Made by a program: the position numbers and the translations under genes. The notes beneath the pieces are model-generated. The model saw only the letters and a program-made list of their open reading frames with translations, was not told the DNA's origin and made no database searches. Source: Flavobacteriales bacterium (GTDB taxonomy: Bacteria > Bacteroidota > Bacteroidia > CAIKAF01). From it: DNA of 64,000 nucleotides. How positions within the stretch are numbered: position 1 is the first letter of the stretch; the number at the start of each line of letters is the position of its first letter. The DNA lies in contig JAKRSD010000029.1 in assembly GCA_022402535.1 (NCBI GenBank), forward strand, positions 43,875-107,874, in the 5' to 3' direction. Shown in pieces: positions 54,316 through 62,066 of this stretch.

Positions 54316-54714
54316 ATGAAAAATTCAATTATAGTTTCTTCCATTTTTTTCTCAATTCTTGTTATGGGTTTATCGGCATGTAAAGAAAAACATGACCACG
54401 ATAATACGGCCACTATTACTGTCAGTAAGCCAATTGAAAATGCCCAATTTCATCATGGCGACACGGTTTTTATTAACGCTGTAATTACTGCAGAATCAGC
54501 TATGCACGGTTGGGAAGTACAGATTAGAAAAAAATCAGATTTATCAGTGGTTTTTGAACAGGATGCACATGACCACGCCGCCACATTTAATATTAATACG
54601 TATTGGGTAAATAATCTGGGTTCAGCACACAACGATATGGAATTGGTGGTTACCGCAGAAATAAATCATGATGGAAATACTGAGTCCAAAACAGTGAATT
54701 TTCATTGTCATTAA
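54316..54714 (+). CDS. His-rich lipoprotein (DUF4625-like)
   Basis: 132 residues, lipobox LSAC (Cys22). The mature part begins KEKHDHDN, and further His lie in HHGD, MHGW, HDHAA and the C-terminal FHCH. The fold suggests a single immunoglobulin-like beta domain (ITVSKPIENAQFHHGDTVFIN), as in DUF4625-type lipoproteins. The density of His points to binding Cu, Zn or Ni. It ends the cluster at a terminator. Confidence 0.65.
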   Translation: MKNSIIVSSIFFSILVMGLSACKEKHDHDNTATITVSKPIENAQFHHGDTVFINAVITAESAMHGWEVQIRKKSDLSVVFEQDAHDHAATFNINTYWVNNLGSAHNDMELVVTAEINHDGNTESKTVNFHCH

Positions 54715-54737
54715 GCAATACAAGATTTGTGTTATAT

Positions 54738-54772
54738 ACAGCCTGTTCCCAACGAACGGGCTGTTCTATTTT
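54738..54772 (+). terminator. Terminator of the metal cluster
   Basis: ACAGCCTGTTC (54738-54748) pairs with GAACGGGCTGT (54754-54764) with one G-T pair, followed by TCTATTTT. It lies over the 3' end of the convergent rsgA. Confidence 0.65.
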
Positions 54773-55677
54773 GGGAATATGGTTTCTAAAATATTAAGAT
54801 AATCCTGAAAGCGAAATGCGGCTATTTCGCCCGTTTCCAGTGCTTCTTTTACCGCACAGCCGGGTTCTTCCAAATGCAGGCAATTGTGAAATCTGCACTT
54901 TTTGCGCAGTTCCCTTATTTCGGGAAAATATCCGCTTACATCTGCCGGTTGAATATCCACCAGGCCAAACTCTTTCACCCCGGGAGTATCTATGATGCGT
55001 GCACCGAAGGAGGTATCATGCATTTCGGCAAATGTGGTGGTGTGCATGCCTTTATTATGTTTTTTGGAAATACCTCCCGTTTTCACATTCAGCATGGGGT
55101 CCAATGCATTCAGCAGCGAAGATTTTCCTACGCCGGAATGCCCGATGACCAACAAGGTTTTATCTTCAAGAAATGTGCGTAAGGCATCCACCCCCTGATG
55201 GCTGAGTGCATCGGTAATGAACGAAGTATAACCCAGAAAATCAAACTCTTCGGCTAATTCGGCGGTAGCGGCGGTTTCTTTTGCATTCTGAAGGTCTGCT
55301 TTATTAAACACCACAGCCGCCGGAATACCGTACGCTTCAGCGGTTACCAAAATCCGGTTGATGAAACCCGTAGAGGTGCGCGGTTTGGCTACACTGGCTA
55401 CAATCAGTACCAAGTCAATATTTGAAGCCAAAATGTGCGCCTCTTTGGAAAGGTTAACCGATTTGCGGATGATATAATTTTTTCGGGGAGAAATGGTTTC
55501 AATTACGGGTGGAAGTTTTTCGGTATTGAGTTCCACCCAATCGCCCACGGCAACAGGATTAGTGGTTCTTTTTCCCTCAAGCCGGTATTTGCCGGCCAGC
55601 ACACATTCTTCGAACGTGTTGCCGATTTTTACTTTATAAAAACTACCCGTGGATTTGTAAACCAATCCTTTGCTCAT
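54766..55677 (-). CDS. rsgA: Ribosome small-subunit GTPase RsgA
   Basis: 303 residues. N-terminal OB fold, circularly permuted GTPase (NKAD at 125-128 precedes GHSGVGKS at 179-186 and DTPG), then the C-terminal zinc domain (CRFHNCLHLEEPGC). It acts in late 30S assembly. Length and order are complete. Confidence 0.95.
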   Translation of the reverse strand: MSKGLVYKSTGSFYKVKIGNTFEECVLAGKYRLEGKRTTNPVAVGDWVELNTEKLPPVIETISPRKNYIIRKSVNLSKEAHILASNIDLVLIVASVAKPRTSTGFINRILVTAEAYGIPAAVVFNKADLQNAKETAATAELAEEFDFLGYTSFITDALSHQGVDALRTFLEDKTLLVIGHSGVGKSSLLNALDPMLNVKTGGISKKHNKGMHTTTFAEMHDTSFGARIIDTPGVKEFGLVDIQPADVSGYFPEIRELRKKCRFHNCLHLEEPGCAVKEALETGEIAAFRFQDYLNILETIFPK

Positions 55678-55851
55678 GGTGTAAAAGTAATAAAATCGGG
55701 AGCTTTTATCCGGGCAGAATCAATAGGTAAATTTTCATAAGCCATTTTACATTGCTGATGAAATACGGTTTATAAAGTGAAACGGTCATTCTGCAAATCG
55801 GATTTTGCAAAACTTGATATTCCCTTTTAATTTATCATTCAAATCTTTTAT

Positions 55852-56379
55852 ATGAACACATTCTTCCTGCTCTCGGGATTTATCCTGTTTTCGATCTCGG
55901 TTTCTGCCCAAAAGGCAACGGCTGATTTTTTTAATTTATTTGCTTCACTTCCGTCTTCTATGAGCAACCAAGAAATTTTGGCTATTCCCAAAAACACAGA
56001 GCGCATAGGTGCTCAGCATTTAACGGCGTTATCGAATGTTTCTTTCGGGCATACATACTATCCCGTAGGGAAAATAACGACCGGAAAAGTAGTGCATGTG
56101 CTTTTTGCTGATTATCGTCCCGGTTACACCTCCGATGCCGATGATTTTCTGATAACTCTGTCCATGCATTCCTATCATCAAAAAAGTGGTGAAATGGTTA
56201 CCGGCGGATCGGTAAGTTATCTGGCAATGTCAGGATGGGATGCCCTTTATAGAGAAAGCTCTTATGTTATTATAGGAGATGAAATTACATTCACCCTCAA
56301 CAGTACCGACAAAAAAGGAAATAAAGAAACCGATAAATCCACCTATAAATTCGGCAAAACATTGGAATTTGTAAAGTAA
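55852..56379 (+). CDS. Secreted protein of unknown function
   Basis: 175 residues, signal peptide ending near VSAQ (20). The mature part is mixed alpha/beta (FFNLFASLPSSM, GKVVHVLFADYRPGYT, SYVIIGDEITFTLNS). No family recognised. Standalone gene between rsgA (divergent) and an SDR. Confidence 0.5.
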   Translation: MNTFFLLSGFILFSISVSAQKATADFFNLFASLPSSMSNQEILAIPKNTERIGAQHLTALSNVSFGHTYYPVGKITTGKVVHVLFADYRPGYTSDADDFLITLSMHSYHQKSGEMVTGGSVSYLAMSGWDALYRESSYVIIGDEITFTLNSTDKKGNKETDKSTYKFGKTLEFVK

Positions 56380-56527
56380 TGTATTTCTTGGTTTTCCTGC
56401 CGGGTGGATGTAGGAATTGATTTTGAGAAATTTTCTCATCCCGTTATAGAAGTTGATTAGTATCAGAAGGACTGTAGTTTTCTTTTGAATTGTACCGCTT
56501 TTTCTTTTCTTTTGAAAGAAATTCGAT

Positions 56528-57328
56528 ATGTCAACTTACTTTCAGCATAAAACCATTTGGATTACGGGGGCTTCCTCAGGAATCGGGGAAGCTTTGGCCG
56601 TTAATCTGTCTCACACGGGTTGTACGTTAATTCTTTCTGCCCGAAGGGTAGCCGAATTGGAGCGGGTAAAAGCCCGTTGCCAGAATCCGGAAAACGTGTA
56701 TTTGATTCCCTTGGATGTTACCGATTTTTCGGCGGCTGAGCCGGCTGTAAAACAGGCCCTTTCCATCAACGGAAAGGTGGATATATTAATTAATAATGCC
56801 GGCGTTTCGCAACGCAGTCTGGTAAAGGAAACCCTGTTTGAAGTGGATAAGCGGATCATGGAAATTAATTTTCTGGGAACGGTGGCTCTTTCAAAAGCAT
56901 TATTGCCTCATTTTATAGCCAACGGCAGCGGACATTATGTAACCGTGAGCAGTGTAACCGGAAAATATGGAACGCCTTACCGGTCGGCTTATGCGGCTTC
57001 TAAACATGCGCTGCACGGTTATTTCGATTCATTACGTGCCGAATTAGAAGACAGTGGTATCCGTGTTACGATGGTTACTCCGGGTTTTATCAAAACGCCC
57101 ATCACATTAGCGGCCCTCACGGGCGACGGTTCTCCGCTGAATATGGAAGATAAAGGCAATGCGGGCGGATTGGATCCCGATTATTTTGCCGAGAAAATGT
57201 TGCGTGCCGTGGCTGCCGGAAAACGGGAAGTAGCCATCGGCGGATTCAAAGAAAAATTCGGGTTGTTTATGAAGCGGTTTTTCCCCAACCTGTTTGCCGA
57301 AATGATTAAAAAAATCAACGTGCGTTAA
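56528..57328 (+). CDS. Classical short-chain dehydrogenase
   Basis: 266 residues, with TGASSGIG, NNAG, catalytic Ser in TVSSVTG and the canonical Tyr-x3-Lys in AYAASKHAL. Unlike the SDR at 2.2-3.0 kb its active site is intact. It resembles DHRS7-like NADPH-dependent reductases; substrate unknown. The stop overlaps the convergent DAHP-synthase stop by four bases. Confidence 0.85.
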   Translation: MSTYFQHKTIWITGASSGIGEALAVNLSHTGCTLILSARRVAELERVKARCQNPENVYLIPLDVTDFSAAEPAVKQALSINGKVDILINNAGVSQRSLVKETLFEVDKRIMEINFLGTVALSKALLPHFIANGSGHYVTVSSVTGKYGTPYRSAYAASKHALHGYFDSLRAELEDSGIRVTMVTPGFIKTPITLAALTGDGSPLNMEDKGNAGGLDPDYFAEKMLRAVAAGKREVAIGGFKEKFGLFMKRFFPNLFAEMIKKINVR

Positions 57329-58431
57329 TCGCTTTTTTCTTTTGATGATTCCCGGTACAGGATTTCTGTCTGAAAACGGATGGATTCATCGTGAAGGTCT
57401 TTAAGCAGTCTGCGGATAAAGTCTTCTTCCAATTGTAATTTATTGCCGAACACGGTGCGGGTTTCGCGGATTTCCGTTAAGCGTTGCGGCTGAAAAATAG
57501 TGATGTTGTTTTCCTTTTTATAGATTCCGATGCGCTCAATCAGGCGCATGCGTTTCGCCACTACTTCCAGCAGTTCTTCGTCGATACTGTCCACTTTGCG
57601 GCGCAGCCTTTCCAGTTCATTGTCAAAAACAGGGTCGTTGGAATTATAATGCCGTATCTGCAGCGAATCCAGAATTTCTTTTAACCGGGCGGGAGTAATC
57701 TGCTGGGCGGCATCGCTCCAGGCGGCATCGGGATTGGGATGTGTTTCTATCATCAGTCCGTGCATACCCAAATCCATGGCTTTTTGGGCCGTTTCGGCTA
57801 TCATGCTGCGCTTTCCCGTAATATGGCTCGGATCGCAAATTACGGGCAGTCCGGGCATTTCGCTCATCAGCTCGATGGCAATATCCCAGTTAGGTGCGTA
57901 GCGATATACAGTATTGTCGTACGATTGAAATCCCCGGTGTATGGCAGCCATACGGGTAATGCCGGCTCCTGCGATGCGTTCTAAAGCGCCTATCCACAAT
58001 TTTAAATCGGGGTTGATGGGATTTTTCACCAGAACGGGAATGTCGGTTCCTTTCAGTGCATCGGCAATTTCCTGTACGGTAAACGGATTCACGGTAGTGC
58101 GGGCGCCTATCCAGATGGCATCAATGCCATATTTCAGACAGAGTTCCACATGCTCGGCGGTGGCGGTTTCCACCATCACCTTCATGCCGTATTGTTTCTG
58201 CACTTCCGTTAACCAGGGCAATGCTTTTTCGCCGTTTCCTTCAAAAGAATTGGGGCGTGTACGCGGTTTCCATACACCCGCCCTGAAAAAACGCACGGCT
58301 TTGTTCTGCGAAAGTTCATGGGCTGTTTCGAGCACCTGTGCTTCGGTTTCGGCACTGCAAGGACCCGCAATAAACAAAGGTTCCGATTCGGATTCCTGTG
58401 TGTTTCTTATGGAAAATTCCTGTGTTACCAA
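57325..58431 (-). CDS. Bifunctional DAHP synthase / chorismate mutase
   Basis: 368 residues. The first 265 are a DAHP synthase of the AroA-beta/KDOPS-like class (IAGPCSAET, FFRAGVWKPRTRP, WIGARTTVNPF, PVLVKNPINPDL, HRGF, CDPSHITG). The C-terminal 90 residues form a type II chorismate mutase helix bundle (LRRKVDSIDEELLEVVAKRMRL in part). A chorismate mutase C-terminal fusion can allow feedback control by prephenate. Translation starts at a TTG directly after the stop of the YwqK-type gene, so it is coupled to it. Confidence 0.88.
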   Translation of the reverse strand: MVTQEFSIRNTQESESEPLFIAGPCSAETEAQVLETAHELSQNKAVRFFRAGVWKPRTRPNSFEGNGEKALPWLTEVQKQYGMKVMVETATAEHVELCLKYGIDAIWIGARTTVNPFTVQEIADALKGTDIPVLVKNPINPDLKLWIGALERIAGAGITRMAAIHRGFQSYDNTVYRYAPNWDIAIELMSEMPGLPVICDPSHITGKRSMIAETAQKAMDLGMHGLMIETHPNPDAAWSDAAQQITPARLKEILDSLQIRHYNSNDPVFDNELERLRRKVDSIDEELLEVVAKRMRLIERIGIYKKENNITIFQPQRLTEIRETRTVFGNKLQLEEDFIRRLLKDLHDESIRFQTEILYRESSKEKSD

Positions 58432-59163
58432 TTATTTTACCTCCACATCGTCTTTAAATTTTACGGTACGGATCAGTTTGCCCGATTCGTCGTATTCCTT
58501 CCAGGTTCCCTGTTTCAGGTTGTTGCCGTATTGACCTTCGGCGGCTATTTTGCCGTTTTCGTGAAACTCTTTGTAAGGACCGCTCAGCGCATCCATCACG
58601 GTGGAATATTCAGCCTGAAGGCTTCCGTTCATGTAGTAATATTTCTGTACGCCGTTCTTTTTGCCGTTTTCGTACACATTTTCCGAAAGGCGGTTCCCGT
58701 TTTCATAAAACTGAACCATGTTTCCATGCAATCTGTTTTCTTTCAAACGCCCTTCTTTGCGCACGCTGCCGTTGGCATAATATTCTTTGAAACTACCGTC
58801 TTCGTAGTTGGTTTCTTTTTCCAGCGTGCCGTGGTTATACATACGGTGCACTCCTGCCGGTTTGCCTTCGTAAAACCAGCCTTCGGCGCGGGCATGACCA
58901 TGATCGTCGTTTTCATACACAAATCCGTGGCGGTTTCCCTGCTTAAATTCATCAAACCTTAGGTGTTTTCCCCGGGAATCATACGTTACCCACAATCCTT
59001 CTTTTTTGCCGTTTTCGGTCCGTCCCCGGCTCAGGGTTCCATCGGCATTCTGAATCGATTCAAATTTTGTTTCCTGGGCATATACATTGGCCGCAAAGGA
59101 AAACGCCAAACATAAAACTAAGCTTTTCAACGCGTTGCCTGTGTGTAAAACGTCTCTTTTCAT
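58432..59163 (-). CDS. YwqK-type MORN-repeat secreted protein
   Basis: 243 residues, signal peptide (ends NVYAQ). Nine or so short repeats of the form G-x-W-x-x-Y-x-x-x-G-x-x-x-x-x-x-x-Y/F (EGLWVTYDSRGK, HGNMVQFYENGN, QGTWKEYDESGK). They are annotated as antitoxin YwqK in databases, though a signal peptide argues for an envelope role. The DAHP synthase follows with no gap. Confidence 0.75.
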   Translation of the reverse strand: MKRDVLHTGNALKSLVLCLAFSFAANVYAQETKFESIQNADGTLSRGRTENGKKEGLWVTYDSRGKHLRFDEFKQGNRHGFVYENDDHGHARAEGWFYEGKPAGVHRMYNHGTLEKETNYEDGSFKEYYANGSVRKEGRLKENRLHGNMVQFYENGNRLSENVYENGKKNGVQKYYYMNGSLQAEYSTVMDALSGPYKEFHENGKIAAEGQYGNNLKQGTWKEYDESGKLIRTVKFKDDVEVK

Positions 59164-59262
59164 GTTACTGATGATTTTACTTGTTTACATAATTTGAAAC
59201 CGGAGCCAAATTTACAATATAATAAACCTGTTTGGCCCTTTTTGTTCAGAAGAAAGGGTGCA

Positions 59263-59820
59263 TTATTTAATCCTTCCTCCACTGAAGAAATATTTGGTGT
59301 AATACGTCTCCGTAAGGTCGCTGATTACCACACCCCGGCTGGTGCTGGCATGCACAAATTTATTTTGCGAAAGGTAAATGCCCACATGGCTCACTTTAGA
59401 TGAATTGATTTTGAAAAAGACAAAATCCCCTTCTTTCAGATCTTCTTTTTTAACGGGCTTGCTCTGCTCATAAATATCGTTAGCACTTCGCCCCAAGGCA
59501 ATGTTATATACGTTTTTGTACACATGGCCGCAAAAGGCCGAACAGTCAACCCCCTGCCGGGTGGTGCCGCCATACTTGTAAGGTGTGCCCAGCCAGCTTT
59601 CTATTTCTTTTTTGAGCGAAGCATTTGCCGTGGTTGCCTTTTGGGCATCAGGTTTTACGGGGTCGGCTTTCGGTTTTTTCCGGTTGATTTTTTCATCCGT
59701 TTTTTCAAACTCAAAACCGCCTTCATATTCCGATGTATTTTTGAATGCCGTTTTGCAGCCGGATACCGAAATGCCCAGAAAAATGACGAACAGGATTTCC
59801 TTACTTGTCGGTTTTCTCAT
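59263..59820 (-). CDS. NlpC/P60 lipoprotein endopeptidase
   Basis: 185 residues, lipobox VSGC (Cys22), a Lys/Pro-rich linker, then an NlpC/P60 domain (about 70-185). Catalytic Cys in GVDCSAFCG, His in VSHVGIYL, and a polar third residue near FVHAS. It cuts peptidoglycan stem peptides at the outer-membrane inner face. Confidence 0.88.
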   Translation of the reverse strand: MRKPTSKEILFVIFLGISVSGCKTAFKNTSEYEGGFEFEKTDEKINRKKPKADPVKPDAQKATTANASLKKEIESWLGTPYKYGGTTRQGVDCSAFCGHVYKNVYNIALGRSANDIYEQSKPVKKEDLKEGDFVFFKINSSKVSHVGIYLSQNKFVHASTSRGVVISDLTETYYTKYFFSGGRIK

Positions 59821-59931
59821 GCTTCAAAAATACAGGGTGCTATTCCGTGTTTTGTTTCGCTTTGCCCGAAGATGTTAACGGAAATATGTTGAATCCTGCA
59901 TATATCCGCGCGATTTTCCATACACCTTGAG

Positions 59932-59939
59932 TAAATTTG
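59932..59939 (+). promoter_or_regulatory. -7 element abutting uvrC
   Basis: TAAATTTG ends six bases before ATG 59946. It rules out the overlapping in-frame TTG at 59937 as start and predicts a leaderless transcript. Confidence 0.5.
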
Positions 59940-59945
59940 TCGCAC

Positions 59946-61760
59946 ATGAAGTCCGATTTTTCCGAACATATTCAGGCCATTCTCAAAACCCTTCCCGCCA
60001 ATCCGGGGGTGTATCGCTACTACGATGCGGATGGAAACCTGATTTATGTGGGAAAGGCCAAAAACCTCAAAAACCGGGTTTCGTCTTATTTTTCGCAGGA
60101 GCATGCCCATTATGGCAAAACCCGGATTATGGTCAGAAATATCCGCGATATTCAATACATCGTGGTTAATACCGAAATGGAAGCCCTGTTGTTGGAAAAT
60201 ACGCTGATTAAACAATACCAGCCTAAGTACAACATCAACCTCAAAGACGATAAAACCTATCCGTACCTTACCATTACCCGCGAGCCGTTTCCTAAGGTGT
60301 TTCCTATCCGCAACATTCCCCCAAAATATAAGGGAGAACTTTATGGGCCGTATCCCAGCGTGGGAGCCATGAAAACGGTGCTTTCGCTGGTGAGGCAGAT
60401 GTACAAACTCCGGGATTGCAGCCTGAACATGACGCCTGAAAACATCCGTGACGGAAAATTCAAGGTCTGTCTGGAGTATCACCTCGGCAATTGTCTGGGG
60501 CCTTGTGTGGGCTATCAGAGCGAAGAAGATTACAACGATTCCATACAACAGATACGGCAGATTATCAAAGGAAATCTGTCGGGGCTTACGCGTTTTCTCA
60601 CCGAAAAAATGCAGCAGTTTGCCGCCGGTTTTGAATTTGAAAAAGCGCAGGAAATCAAGGAAAAACTGGAGCAGCTCGAAAAATTCAGAAGCAAATCGGT
60701 GGTGGTGAACCGCGATATTGACAATGTGGATGTGTTTTCGGTGGAAAGCGATTTGAAATACGCCTATGTGAATTTTATGCGCATTGCCGACGGGGCCATT
60801 ATCCAGTCCTTTACGCTCGAAATCAAAAAGAAACTGGAAGAGAGCGATGCCGAAATTTTGCCCATGGCCATGCTCGAACTGCGTGAACGTTTTCAGAGCA
60901 ATTCACCCGAGGTGATAGTGCCCTTTATGCCCGAAGCCGAATGGGATAAAATAAAATTTACCGTGCCCAAAGTGGGCGATAAAAAGAAACTGTTGGAGCT
61001 TTCGCAGACCAACCTCAAATTTTACATCAAAGACAAACAGAAACAACTGGCCATATTAGATCCGGAACGTCATGTGAACCGCATTCTGGAGCAGATGAAA
61101 ACCGATTTGCGCATGCCTGAGCTGCCTGTGCATATCGAGTGTTTTGATAATTCCAATTTTCAGGGCGATTATGCCGTGTCGGCCTGTGTGGTGTTTCGCG
61201 ATGCCAAACCTTCCAAAAAGGATTACCGCATTTTTAATGTGAAAACGGTAACGGGCCCCGATGATTTTGCCACGATGGAAGAGGTGATTTACCGGCGCTA
61301 TAAACGTATGCTGGAAGAAGAACAGCCCCTGCCGCAACTGATTGTGATTGACGGAGGAAAAGGGCAGCTGGGTGCTGCCCTTAAAAGTTTAGAAACTTTG
61401 AATCTGCGGGGTAAAATCACCATTGTGGGCATTGCCAAACGCTTAGAAGAAATTTATTATCCCGGCGATTCCCTGCCGCTGTATATCGATAAACGTTCCG
61501 AAACGCTGAAAGTATTGCAGCATCTGCGCGATGAAGCGCACCGGTTTGGCATTACCAATTACCGTAAACGCCACCGCAAGGGACTCATAAAAACGGAGCT
61601 GGATCAGATAGAAGGCATAGGTGAAAAAACGGCGGAGTTGTTGCTTACCGAACTGAAATCGGTGAAACGCATTGCCGAAACCTCCGAAAAGGAACTTGCC
61701 GCACTCATAGGCCCCGCCAAAGCCGCCCTGATAAAGAAATGGTTTGAAGGGAAGGCGTAG
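59946..61760 (+). CDS. uvrC: Excinuclease ABC subunit C
   Basis: 604 residues, dual-incision nuclease of nucleotide-excision repair. GIY-YIG domain (NPGVYRYY, IYVGKAKNLKNRVSSYF), UvrB-binding UVR motif (about 205-240), RNase H-like second nuclease domain with Asp in ECFDNSNFQG and VIDGGKGQL, and C-terminal HhH pair (IEGIGEKTAELLL). Length is normal. Confidence 0.95.
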   Translation: MKSDFSEHIQAILKTLPANPGVYRYYDADGNLIYVGKAKNLKNRVSSYFSQEHAHYGKTRIMVRNIRDIQYIVVNTEMEALLLENTLIKQYQPKYNINLKDDKTYPYLTITREPFPKVFPIRNIPPKYKGELYGPYPSVGAMKTVLSLVRQMYKLRDCSLNMTPENIRDGKFKVCLEYHLGNCLGPCVGYQSEEDYNDSIQQIRQIIKGNLSGLTRFLTEKMQQFAAGFEFEKAQEIKEKLEQLEKFRSKSVVVNRDIDNVDVFSVESDLKYAYVNFMRIADGAIIQSFTLEIKKKLEESDAEILPMAMLELRERFQSNSPEVIVPFMPEAEWDKIKFTVPKVGDKKKLLELSQTNLKFYIKDKQKQLAILDPERHVNRILEQMKTDLRMPELPVHIECFDNSNFQGDYAVSACVVFRDAKPSKKDYRIFNVKTVTGPDDFATMEEVIYRRYKRMLEEEQPLPQLIVIDGGKGQLGAALKSLETLNLRGKITIVGIAKRLEEIYYPGDSLPLYIDKRSETLKVLQHLRDEAHRFGITNYRKRHRKGLIKTELDQIEGIGEKTAELLLTELKSVKRIAETSEKELAALIGPAKAALIKKWFEGKA

Positions 61761-61825
61761 TAATACCTGAAGAAATATCTGAAATGTATCAGGCGGAAAA
61801 GTATAACAAAATCTGCCCGGATGGT

Positions 61826-61849
61826 AAAGGAACAGATGGGTTCCTTTTT
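61826..61849 (+). terminator. Weak terminator after uvrC
   Basis: AAAGGAAC (61826-61833), six-base loop, GTTCCTTT (61840-61847) and two more T. It is AT-rich and so only moderately convincing. Confidence 0.45.
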
Positions 61850-61914
61850 GAAAAATATAACAGACCTTATTAAACGCATTTTGGAGCGAAATGCGCCCCT
61901 CATTTTTGGATGTT

Positions 61915-61945
61915 AAAAAAGGGCTTTTGAACATCAAAAGCCCTT
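61915..61945 (-). terminator. Terminator of the NERD-helicase gene
   Basis: A perfect 12-bp stem (61919-61930 with 61934-61945, loop ACA). On the minus strand it is followed by T6 (61920-61915). It lies 122 bases past the helicase stop. Confidence 0.7.
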
Positions 61946-62020
61946 AAAACGCTTGTAATTGCGCCGTTTTTTCTAAAAAGTCAGCTCATTTTTTCATTTT
62001 GGGAGGGTTGTGCACAAGTG

Positions 62021-62053
62021 CCGACCGCAGCGTCGGTAACAGCTACGCCTGTT
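62021..62053. repeat. Twin hairpins at the edge of the helicase gene
   Basis: CCGAC-6-GTCGG (62021-62036) and AACAG-6-CTGTT (62038-62053) lie side by side just past the helicase stop, in a short GC-rich block. They look like a repeat or recombination boundary; only one copy is present. The rest of 61761-62066 shows only the two terminators. Confidence 0.4.
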
Positions 62054-62066
62054 GGCAGCAGTTGTT

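Noticed and set aside
57941..58962. Long frames on the plus strand opposite the DAHP synthase and YwqK genes
   Set aside because: They lie antisense to well-supported genes, show compositional oddities (Phe/Val runs) and no known motifs.
58432..59163. Toxin-antitoxin module for the YwqK-type protein
   Set aside because: No toxin partner lies nearby and the product has a signal peptide; the database label comes from MORN repeats only.
61821..61916. A 31-codon frame starting at ATG 61821 between uvrC and the helicase gene
   Set aside because: It is built over the terminator hairpin at 61826-61849, has no promoter motif and no recognisable features.
62021..62053. Integron attC site
   Set aside because: The twin hairpins resemble an attC in shape, but the R'/R'' consensus (RYYYAAC, GTTRRRY) is not met and no integrase or cassette array is in view.
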